Made by a program: the position numbers and the translations under genes
The notes under the pieces: model-generated
What the model was told of the DNA's origin: nothing
Databases searched by the model: none
Seen by the model: the letters and a program-made list of their open reading frames with translations, nothing else
Shown here: positions 44,937 through 51,770 of the stretch, in pieces
Layout of the letters: each line of letters opens with the position of its first letter
Numbering within the stretch: the first letter of the stretch is position 1
NCBI RefSeq assembly: GCF_018413525.1
Contig: NZ_JAHCDD010000004.1
Coordinates: forward strand, 1 to 64,000
From: Acidovorax sp. CCYZU-2555
GTDB lineage: Bacteria; Pseudomonadota; Gammaproteobacteria; Burkholderiales; Burkholderiaceae_C
DNA: 64,000 bases
Direction: 5' to 3'

Positions 44937-46081
44937 GACGGCATCACCGGATTGCTGAGCTTGGCCATCTCGCGGCGCAGATGCTTGAGCGCAGGGGTGA
45001 CGATGGCGACGAAATGGGACTCGCGCACGCGGCGCTGCACCGAAGACGACAGCAAATACCCGCGCGCGCCCTGATGCAGCAGGGCCGACTGCGCCGAACG
45101 CAGCGCCAGTTCCGAGGCATGTGCGCGTACGTCGAGCACATCCAGCAAGGGCACTGCCTCGCCGGCACTGAGGATACGCGCGAGCGCGAAGGTGCGCAGC
45201 GTCAGCGTGTCGAGCTCGGACTGGAGTTCGGAAGGACGGTCGTCCAGGAACTGGTTGACATGGCCCAGCTGCTGCTCGACATCCCACATCGTGTCGATCG
45301 CGCCTTGCGTGACGCCCAGGCCCATGCCGACTTGCAGCAGGATGAAACTCGCACGGACCTTGTCCAGAAACGGCCGCACCGGGTCGGCAATCAGGCGCTC
45401 GGCACCCACGAAGAAGCCCGTGAAACGAACCCCCCAGGTGCCGGTTCCTTCCATGCCGGCAAACGACGGGCATTCCCGCAACTCGATCGCCGGGTCATCG
45501 CAGGGCACCATGAACATGATTTCATGCGCGGGAACGTCGGAATCGATGACGGTGGCTGCAGCGCCAAAGTAATGGCCGCTTCCGAGGTTGCTCACCCATG
45601 GAAGAGTGCCGCTCACCACATAGCCGTCGGCCACCTTCCGGGCCTTGAGCAGCATCTGCTCGATGCCCGTCATGGCCTTCATGGGGTTGCTCAGGGCCGT
45701 ACCACCCAAGGCGTCGCCAGCAACGTGGCGCTCGAGCGCCTGACCTATCAGCGCGGGGTTGCCGCTTTGCTCCATATACAGGGTGCAGGCGGCCTGACAC
45801 CACACCATGAACCCGGTGGCACCGCAAACACGCGACACTTCAGCCACCGCCTGGATCGCCGCGACGAAATCGGGATTGCCGTCAAGTGAGGTCTGCGCGC
45901 GATAGGCGCCGGCCTGGCCCAGGGCGCGCATGATGGCGTCCGGATAGGTGCCCGCGCGATCGATTTCATCGACCATCGCCATCAGCGGCCCGCGGGCAAT
46001 CGCACGCACGGCCTCTAGCATCGTTTCGCTGCCCGTAAGGGTTTCGGCGCCGGCCTGCGCCCTCTGGAGTACTGCTGACAT
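44933..46081 (-). CDS. Acyl-CoA-dehydrogenase-fold flavoprotein
   Basis: 382 residues. The N-terminal helical part holds [20 protein letters not shown], the middle domain holds [20 protein letters not shown], and the C-terminal helical bundle holds [20 protein letters not shown]. The protein resembles the monooxygenase/desulfurisation side of the family more than fatty-acid beta-oxidation enzymes, and no usual catalytic Glu context was recognised. A 22-bp gap separates it from OsmC, and a 4-bp overlap joins it to the rubredoxin reductase gene, so the two are likely to be made in equal amounts and to exchange electrons. Substrate unknown. Confidence 0.8.
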   Translation of the reverse strand: MSAVLQRAQAGAETLTGSETMLEAVRAIARGPLMAMVDEIDRAGTYPDAIMRALGQAGAYRAQTSLDGNPDFVAAIQAVAEVSRVCGATGFMVWCQAACTLYMEQSGNPALIGQALERHVAGDALGGTALSNPMKAMTGIEQMLLKARKVADGYVVSGTLPWVSNLGSGHYFGAAATVIDSDVPAHEIMFMVPCDDPAIELRECPSFAGMEGTGTWGVRFTGFFVGAERLIADPVRPFLDKVRASFILLQVGMGLGVTQGAIDTMWDVEQQLGHVNQFLDDRPSELQSELDTLTLRTFALARILSAGEAVPLLDVLDVRAHASELALRSAQSALLHQGARGYLLSSSVQRRVRESHFVAIVTPALKHLRREMAKLSNPVMPS

Positions 46082-46103
46082 GGCTGGTGTCCTCCGCTGC
46101 TGT

Positions 46104-46673
46104 TCAAGCCAGATCGATGGCGAATGCGACGGGGTTGCGCAGCGTGTTGGCCACGGGCGAATACCTGTTGGCGTGGTGAACGATCTCGTCCAGCACTTCG
46201 CGCGGCGCATCACCTTCAATGAGGACCTTCACGCGGATCTGCTGAAAGCCCATTTCCAGGGGCTGCTTGAGCGCCCCACCCGCGCCCCAGGCCGCCGGAT
46301 TGCCGATGTCACCTTCCAGAAAAATCTCCAGTTTGGAGAGCTTCACATTGCGGTGGGTGGCGACCGCCGTGATGCCTACGCACAGGCAGCCACCGAGACC
46401 GGAAAGCACGATTTCGCCGGGGGCGGGTGCGGTGTCCTGACCGAAGAGATGAGGCGGCTCGTCCACGACGACCGGCGTATGGTCGCCGACATAGCTCAGG
46501 GTGCGAAACTTGCCATCGACGACCGTGTGGACCTTGTTGGTGCCACGCGAAGCGGGGTTGTTGCGGCCCTTCTCGGCGAAGGCTTCCAGGCCATTGCGAT
46601 CGATGGCGCGAAGAAAGGTCTTTACCGACGACTGGGATGTTTCAGCAGCGCGTGCGGGTGTGGCAAGGGTCAT
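46104..46673 (-). CDS. OsmC-family protein
   Basis: 189 residues. The OsmC fold is indicated by GEIVLSGLGGCLCVGITAVA, containing the peroxidatic-type Cys (C96, with a second Cys at C98), and by HHANRYSPVANTLRNPVAF near the end. The second conserved Cys of classical OsmC/Ohr peroxidases is replaced by Ser (YSPV), so it may reduce organic hydroperoxides poorly or act on other thiol or persulfide chemistry. It is the first gene after the sigma-54 promoter, with a 28-bp leader predicted from the promoter position. Confidence 0.85.
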   Translation of the reverse strand: MTLATPARAAETSQSSVKTFLRAIDRNGLEAFAEKGRNNPASRGTNKVHTVVDGKFRTLSYVGDHTPVVVDEPPHLFGQDTAPAPGEIVLSGLGGCLCVGITAVATHRNVKLSKLEIFLEGDIGNPAAWGAGGALKQPLEMGFQQIRVKVLIEGDAPREVLDEIVHHANRYSPVANTLRNPVAFAIDLA

Positions 46674-46711
46674 TGATTGCTCCGTTGGTTAGGGGGTGAC
46701 CCCTTCCTTAT

Positions 46712-46727
46712 TGCAATCCCCGTGCCA
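46712..46727 (-). promoter_or_regulatory. Sigma-54 (-24/-12) promoter of the cyanase cluster
   Basis: Read on the minus strand: TGGCACGGGGATTGCA. This matches the known TGGCAC-N5-TTGCW consensus fully, with GG and GC 10 bp apart. Transcription is predicted to start near 46701, 28 bp before the OsmC start codon. The cluster encodes its own sigma-54 activator. Confidence 0.88.
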
Positions 46728-46825
46728 TGCCGAAAATTCCCTCAGCACCTACGGCAAGTACATGTTTTTAAAACACTTTTTTAAAAAATCCATGGAATTG
46801 CGGCTTCGGATTTTGACGAACCGCC

Positions 46826-46859
46826 AACAATTTGTCGTACTCAATGTAGACAATTTGTC
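46826..46859. promoter_or_regulatory. Paired upstream activator sites
   Basis: AACAATTTGTC at 46826-46836 and GACAATTTGTC at 46849-46859 are two copies of an 11-bp palindrome (GACAANTTGTC) with centres 23 bp apart, about two helical turns. They lie about 100-130 bp upstream of the -24 box, the usual place for enhancer-binding proteins. An A/T-tract region (46764-46790), suited to DNA bending, lies between. The rest of 46728-47053 holds no recognised gene. Confidence 0.7.
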
Positions 46860-47053
46860 CAGGTCACGAACGGATTCGTTGCACCCGGCCGTATCACACG
46901 GCACCGAGCGGGCAAGGCGCAGTGGCTCAATACGCGCTGAACCAGATATGTGCCGTCCCGCGACACCGCCGAAGGCCCGAGTGGCGCGGCATTGCGCTGG
47001 AGGTGTGGGCGGGAGTTCTGGCCATGTCCCCTTCCACGCGCCAAGAACACAAG

Positions 47054-47470
47054 CTATTGCGCTGGGCTTTTGGCGAGCTGACTGAAAGGACAAAGGGAGG
47101 CAGTCGGGGATACGCCAGGCTCCGCATGGCCTTGGCTGGCTTCTTCCACGACAGTTTCAGGCGGTAGTGCATCCCCCCACTTTCCCATCGCTTCGAGCAC
47201 CTCGCGCAGCCCCTGCCCAAGCGGGGTGAGTTGGTACACGACCCGGGGCGGAGTCTCGGCATAGGCCGTGCGTGTGACCAGCCCGTTGCGTTCAAAGCCC
47301 TTGAGCCGGTGCGTCAATGTATGCGCGCTGATCCCTGGCAACGCGTCTTTGAGCTGTGTGAACCGCAGTGGGCCGTGCAGCAGTTCGCGCACGATCAGCG
47401 TGGCCCAAGGCCCATCGAGGATGGTCAGGAATCGTGCCACGCCGCAGCACGCCGTCGTTTTCTGTTTCAT
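47054..47470 (-). CDS. HxlR-family transcriptional regulator
   Basis: 138 residues. The winged-helix core reads ILDGPWATLIVRELLHGPLR, then FTQLKDALPGISAHTLTHRL and VVYQLTPLGQGLREVLEAMG. An N-terminal Cys pair (TACCGVARF) stands where redox-sensing HxlR proteins carry their reactive Cys. The ATG at 47470 was chosen over 47485 because the latter lies inside a palindromic half-site. It is divergent from an NmrA-like oxidoreductase gene, the classic HxlR/QorR arrangement, so it probably represses that gene in response to electrophiles or oxidants. Confidence 0.87.
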   Translation of the reverse strand: MKQKTTACCGVARFLTILDGPWATLIVRELLHGPLRFTQLKDALPGISAHTLTHRLKGFERNGLVTRTAYAETPPRVVYQLTPLGQGLREVLEAMGKWGDALPPETVVEEASQGHAEPGVSPTASLCPFSQLAKSPAQ

Positions 47471-47482
47471 CAGCAAGTATCC

Positions 47483-47548
47483 CATTAGTGCATTTGACGT
47501 AACTGATGCGAATCTTAGAACATTAATACTTCATAAACAGCACTAATG
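47483..47548. promoter_or_regulatory. Symmetric half-sites in the HxlR/NmrA divergent promoter
   Basis: CATTAGTGC at 47483-47491 and its exact reverse complement GCACTAATG at 47540-47548 lie at nearly the same distance from the two start codons. They cover both ribosome-binding regions. This fits dual repression by the HxlR protein. Confidence 0.55.
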
Positions 47549-47564
47549 AAGGAGCCCTGCTCTC

Positions 47565-48425
47565 ATGACCTATGTAATCCACGGCGCCACAGGCGCACAG
47601 GGCGGCCCATTGCTGGCGCGCCTGACCCAGTCTGGCCAGCGCGCAGTTGCCGCAGTGCGCAGCCCCGCGGCGATCCGAGATGTACCGGCGGTGGCGGTTG
47701 ACCTGGCTTCGGTGGATTCACTGGCAGACGCCTACCAAAGCGCCAACGGCATTTTTGTCCATCTTCCAGTGGTCGCAGAGGCCGACCGCCTGATCTACGC
47801 CCGCAACATCGCCCAGGCTGTGGCACGCGCCAGGCCCGCACGGGTGGTTGTTTCCACCAGCGGCTGGGTGGTGGACGAGCCCGACTCGCCCCTGCAAAAC
47901 CCAGCTGACAGCGCGATTGCGACGTTGATTCGCGAAGTGCAGCAAACGGGAGTCTCGCTCGCGGTGGTTGCACCACGCCTGTTTCTCGAGAATCTGCTGA
48001 ACCCCGTCGTCCTGGGACCGGTGAAGTCCGAAGGCATTCTTCGCTATCCCCTGCGCCCCGATTTCCCAGTGTCCTGGACCTCCCATCTGGACGTCGCCGA
48101 GGCGGCTGAACGCCTGCTGCTCAACAGGTCCGTGACCGGCCTGGTGGGTGTGGGCCAGTCGCCAGGCTTGACCGGCATGGACCTGGCGCAGGCTTTTGCA
48201 CGCTATCTCGGCCAGCCGGTGGCGTTCAGCAGCGTGACACCTGAAGTCTTCGGCGAGATGATCGCCCCCTTGTTTGGTGCGGGCGCGGCCGCCGGCGTCG
48301 TGGCGGGTTATCAGGCGCAGGCCCTCGCTGACGCGAATGCGATCAGCGAGGCCACGAGCGCACAGCATCTGCTGGGCCTGCCACCTCGGACCCTGCAACA
48401 GTGGCTGACTGAGATGTCGTGCTGA
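47565..48425 (+). CDS. NmrA/QOR2-like NAD(P)-binding oxidoreductase
   Basis: 286 residues of the atypical short-chain dehydrogenase group. The dinucleotide motif is YVIHGATGAQGGPLLARL and VVVSTSGWVVDEPDSPLQ follows. Many homologues next to HxlR genes are quinone reductases or redox sensors (QorB/YtfG-like). A GAAGGAGCC ribosome-binding site precedes the ATG. The end of the gene overlaps transposase debris on the other strand, but the frame runs to a normal stop. Confidence 0.85.
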   Translation: MTYVIHGATGAQGGPLLARLTQSGQRAVAAVRSPAAIRDVPAVAVDLASVDSLADAYQSANGIFVHLPVVAEADRLIYARNIAQAVARARPARVVVSTSGWVVDEPDSPLQNPADSAIATLIREVQQTGVSLAVVAPRLFLENLLNPVVLGPVKSEGILRYPLRPDFPVSWTSHLDVAEAAERLLLNRSVTGLVGVGQSPGLTGMDLAQAFARYLGQPVAFSSVTPEVFGEMIAPLFGAGAAAGVVAGYQAQALADANAISEATSAQHLLGLPPRTLQQWLTEMSC

Positions 48426-48429
48426 CCCA

Positions 48430-48560
48430 GCAGACCGGGGGTGTCTGACACGGTCCAGAGTGTGGCCGCAGCCCGTTGTAGTGGTCAATGAATGGCTGCA
48501 GCGCAGCCTGTCTTTGCTCCGCGCTTTGACAGGCTCGGGCGAAGGCGGCTGTGCGGGTGT
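48430..48560 (-). pseudogene. Integrase-type transposase C-terminal fragment (IS481/IS3-like)
   Basis: The minus strand encodes TAAFARACQSAEQRQAALQP then FIDHYNGLRPHSG, the last part of a DDE integrase domain. No upstream catalytic residues are present. The fragment abuts another transposase relic on the plus strand, so the site has received more than one element. Confidence 0.6.
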
Positions 48561-48567
48561 GGTTGGT

Positions 48568-48830
48568 GTCCCGCACGGGCTACTGTCAGTGGCACGTGCG
48601 GCCGCTCAACCACAAGCGCCGTCGAGCGCGACTTTGAATGCGCGGGTGGCGACTATCCATCGTGACAGCCGAAGAAGCTACTGGCGGCCTAGGATCGTGC
48701 ACCCGCTTCGCCAGCAGGGCCAGTGCGTGAGCGCCGAGCGTATTTGTCGAAGTCTCAGGCGACAGGGCCTGCGCCGGGTCTATCGGCGCGCAGATGTGGT
48801 GACCACCGATTCGGCCCACCGGATGCGAAG
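48568..48830 (+). pseudogene. IS3-family OrfB N-terminal fragment
   Basis: Plus-strand frames read SRTGYCQWHVRPLNHKRRRA, then after a shift NARVATIHRDSRRSYWRPRI, RQQGQCVSAERICRSLRRQG and LRRVYRRADVVTTDSAHR. These match the start of IS407-type OrfB proteins. The DDE core is missing. About 180 bp to the GlxA-type gene hold nothing recognised. Confidence 0.65.
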
Positions 48831-49009
48831 CTGGTCTGCACGCCGTTGAGATCGGCCTGCTGGCAACGCAAGCACTGTTCTGGGCTGATCGTTTAAAGGT
48901 ACAACCGCCTGCGAATTCACGCTGCAAACGGACACCTGTCGCTGGTGACAAGAGAGCGCAGCCTCTTGACTGCATGACTTGATATACGTGGAGACGAGGC
49001 AGTGTCACA

Positions 49010-49972
49010 TCATTCACTTTTGCGCCCAAAGGTTCTACGCCATTCGCTGGGACTGACCTGATTTTTGCTCTTGAAATGTTGGCGCAGAGAGGTTGGTGTC
49101 TTGAAACCCACCAGATCCGCGATGGACTCCACCGGCAGCGTCGTGCTTTCCAGCAATTCCCGCGTACGCTGCAACCGTTCGTTGATCAGCCACTCCATGA
49201 AGGTCATGCCCGTGGCCTTGCTGAAATGCCGCGTGAACGTTCGGCGACTCATGGCCGCGCGTTGCGCCAGCGCATCCACTGAATGCGTCTCTTTCAGGTG
49301 CTGACGCAGGTAGTCCATCATCTGGTTGATACGGGCGTCTTGCGTGCTGGGGGCAACGGGCTGCTCGATGAACTGCGCCTGCCCGCCTTCGCGGTGGGGC
49401 GGCACCACCATCATCCGGGCCACTTTATTGGCCGTTTTCTGGCCATGGAACTTGCGCACGATGTAGAGGCAGCAATCCAATCCCGCCCCTGTACCTGCAG
49501 AAGTGATCAGGCCGTCGTCGTCCACATACAGCGCATTCATGTCCAGCTGCACTTGCGGAAAACGCAGCTTGAAATCCTGCTCCGCCATCCAATGCGTGGA
49601 GGCACGCTTGCCATCCAGCAAGCCGGCATAGGCCAGCGCATACGCGCCGTAGCACAGGCCCACCACATGGGCGCCTCGCTGGCGTGCCTGGCGCAACGCT
49701 GCCACCAACTGGGGCTCTGGACTTTCATTCAGATCGTGCCAACCGGGAACCACCACGATGTCCGCCTTGGCCAGCCACTCCAGCCCACCATCGGGTTGCA
49801 CCAGCAGCGCTCTCTCGGCCGCCAGCGCCGTTCCGCTGGACGTGACGATCTTCAAATCGAACAGCGCATGCTCCGGCAATTGGGCACTGAAGATCATGTA
49901 TGGCACGCCGAAATGAAACGGGCTGAACCGCGGGTAGGTGACGAGGGCGACGAGGGGAAGTGACTTTGACAC
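49010..49972 (-). CDS. GlxA-type transcriptional regulator (DJ-1/PfpI + AraC)
   Basis: 320 residues. The N-terminal DJ-1/PfpI-like domain covers about 1-190 and shows VGLCYGAYALAYAGLLDGKR with the nucleophile-elbow Cys. The C-terminal AraC-type double HTH has TKSVDALAQ-like ALAQRAAMSRRTFTRHFSKA and SIADLVGFKTPTSLRQHFKS. It is divergent from the metallo-hydrolase gene at 50090, with a 117-bp gap, and probably regulates it. The ligand of the DJ-1-like domain is unknown. Confidence 0.88.
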   Translation of the reverse strand: MSKSLPLVALVTYPRFSPFHFGVPYMIFSAQLPEHALFDLKIVTSSGTALAAERALLVQPDGGLEWLAKADIVVVPGWHDLNESPEPQLVAALRQARQRGAHVVGLCYGAYALAYAGLLDGKRASTHWMAEQDFKLRFPQVQLDMNALYVDDDGLITSAGTGAGLDCCLYIVRKFHGQKTANKVARMMVVPPHREGGQAQFIEQPVAPSTQDARINQMMDYLRQHLKETHSVDALAQRAAMSRRTFTRHFSKATGMTFMEWLINERLQRTRELLESTTLPVESIADLVGFKTPTSLRQHFKSKNQVSPSEWRRTFGRKSE

Positions 49973-50089
49973 GGTATTGCAGCGCGAAGTGGCCCAAATG
50001 TTTCGATTAATGACTTTCGGGTCAATTCTACAAAAATGGCTGCCGCACGAAGATAGAGGCTTCTACATATTCAACCCAGGTGGTTAACC

Positions 50090-50977
50090 ATGCACTCGAT
50101 AAAAACCTTTACTCCCTTGTTGGTCTCGCTGGCGCTTGGCGGCTTCGCGGCCAGCGCCTGGTCGGCCCCCGAAACGGCCTCTACCCCCTCGGTCACGGTG
50201 CAGCAGATCCGCAATGCAACGGTCAAAATCGACTTTTCCGGCACCACCTTCCTGGTCGATCCCATGCTGTCGGCGAAAGGGGCGTTTCCGGGCTTTCCCG
50301 CAACCTACCGCAGTGAACTGAGGAATCCTCTGGTCGACCTGCCGTTTTCAGCCCAGGATGTGCTCGATAGCGTGGAAGCAGTGATCGTGACCCACACACA
50401 CACCGATCATTGGGACGAAGCTGCGCAAAAAGCGATTCCCAAGAACCTGCCGGTCTTCACGCAGAACGAAGCGGACGCCAAGACCATTCGCAGCCAAGGT
50501 TTCAAGGATGTACGCGTGCTCAAAGGCTCCACCACCTTCAAAGGCGTAAAACTGAGCAAGACAGGCGGTCAGCACGGCAGTGATTTGTGGTTTGCAGACC
50601 CTGGCCGCGCCGAGGCGATGGGCCCCGTCATGGGCGTCGTGTTTTCGGCTCCCAAGGGCAAGACGGTGTACGTCGCGGGCGACACCGTGTGGCGCCCCGA
50701 AGTGGATCAGGCGCTCAAGCAATACAAGCCGGACGTGGTGATTCTCAACACCGGCAGCGCGCTGATGAGCGGTTTTGAAGAGCACCCCATCATCATGGGC
50801 AAGCAGGACACGTTGCAAGCCACGAAGGCCGTGCCCAACGCCGCCATCGTGGCCGTGCATATGGATTCCGTAAACCATATGTCGCTGAGCCGCAAGGAGC
50901 TGCGTGAATTCGTGCAGGCCCAGAAAATCGAGAACAGCGTGATGATTCCCGCCGATGGGGAAACCTTGAAGTTCTGA
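50090..50977 (+). CDS. Exported metallo-beta-lactamase-fold hydrolase (UlaG/UPF0173-like)
   Basis: 295 residues with a Sec signal (TPLLVSLALGGFAASAWSA, cleavage near residue 26). The metal site is VIVTHTHTDHWDEAA, followed by VYVAGDTVWRPE and a C-terminal VAVHMDSVNHMSLSRKELR. The mature core (VTVQQIRNATVKIDFSGTTF) resembles UlaG-like lactonases and related phosphodiesterase-like proteins. Periplasmic location is predicted. Substrate unknown. The GlxA-type gene upstream is a candidate regulator. Confidence 0.83.
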   Translation: MHSIKTFTPLLVSLALGGFAASAWSAPETASTPSVTVQQIRNATVKIDFSGTTFLVDPMLSAKGAFPGFPATYRSELRNPLVDLPFSAQDVLDSVEAVIVTHTHTDHWDEAAQKAIPKNLPVFTQNEADAKTIRSQGFKDVRVLKGSTTFKGVKLSKTGGQHGSDLWFADPGRAEAMGPVMGVVFSAPKGKTVYVAGDTVWRPEVDQALKQYKPDVVILNTGSALMSGFEEHPIIMGKQDTLQATKAVPNAAIVAVHMDSVNHMSLSRKELREFVQAQKIENSVMIPADGETLKF

Positions 50978-51084
50978 TTTTTCAACGCGGATGGTTTTCA
51001 CCGTGATCGTTGACGGTGGAGCTCCATCTGCGTCGAGCGCCCAACAGCGACAGGTCAACCTCTGTCCGGCGGGCGCTCTAAACA

Positions 51085-51102
51085 TTTCTGTATCTTCAGA
51101 AA
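51085..51102. promoter_or_regulatory. Inverted repeat upstream of the metal cluster
   Basis: TTTCTG-N6-CAGAAA, a perfect 18-bp palindrome 40 bp before the first gene of the TonB/copper cluster. It could be an operator for a metal- or siderophore-responsive regulator. It does not match the Fur consensus well. Confidence 0.4.
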
Positions 51103-51142
51103 TTTCATAAAGTTCTGCGTCAGCCAGTGGATGCAGGCCATA

Positions 51143-51511
51143 ATGGAAACCATGCACGCCCTGCGCACATCGTCCACACTGGCCCGCCTTGTCCTGGCGT
51201 GGTTTGTGTTGACCATGGGCGTTGCCATGGCCTCGCCAATCGTTGCTCCAAAGACGATGGAGATGATTTGTTCAGGCTCGGGCTTGATGCAGCTCATCGA
51301 GATGAATCAGGACGGGGAAGTCGTGCCGGCGGGGCAGCATACGCTGGACTGCGCGATGTGCCTCCCAGTGTTCCTGCCCTCCGCTTCCATGACCGCGCAC
51401 GTGAGCCAGCCACAGCCGCTGGCCCACGCCTTGACCCCCATGCAGGCGGCGCACATTGCCGCCCTGGTCGGCGCGCCTCTGCCGCCGCGCGGCCCGCCCG
51501 CACTTTCCTGA
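51143..51511 (+). CDS. Small exported protein with a CxxC motif (DUF2946-like)
   Basis: 122 residues. A signal-like segment (LARLVLAWFVLTMGVAMA) precedes a mature part with MICSGSG and HTLDCAMCLPVFLPSAS, the pattern of DUF2946-type proteins that often accompany copper and TonB genes. A His after the CxxC (MTAHVSQ) may add a metal ligand. The start is uncertain between ATGs at 51131, 51143 and 51152. The 260 bp to the next gene hold nothing else recognised. A role in periplasmic metal, likely copper, handling is an inference. Confidence 0.62.
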   Translation: METMHALRTSSTLARLVLAWFVLTMGVAMASPIVAPKTMEMICSGSGLMQLIEMNQDGEVVPAGQHTLDCAMCLPVFLPSASMTAHVSQPQPLAHALTPMQAAHIAALVGAPLPPRGPPALS

Positions 51512-51770
51512 CATCTGCATCTGACCGCTGAAGCGCCAGCGGACTGGAAGCGTGCTTCCGTGCGCCCCCAGCTCCCTGCCAGCCATCGGCACCGCACTCA
51601 TTTCCGGCCGGCTACGGCTGCTAGACGCCGCTGGCATGCCCAGCGGCAATGACTGCGCTCCTACCGACCCGGTTTCGCTGCGGCTGAGATGGCCGCGCCC
51701 AAAGCTGCCGAGGTCCACCCTCCCGTGTGTTCCAGATTCATCCAAACTGTCCTCCGAGGCAGGCACCGCC

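Noticed and set aside
51085-51102. Palindrome upstream of the metal cluster as a Fur box
   Set aside because: TTTCTG-N6-CAGAAA does not fit the GATAATGATAATC-type Fur consensus; kept only as an unspecified operator.
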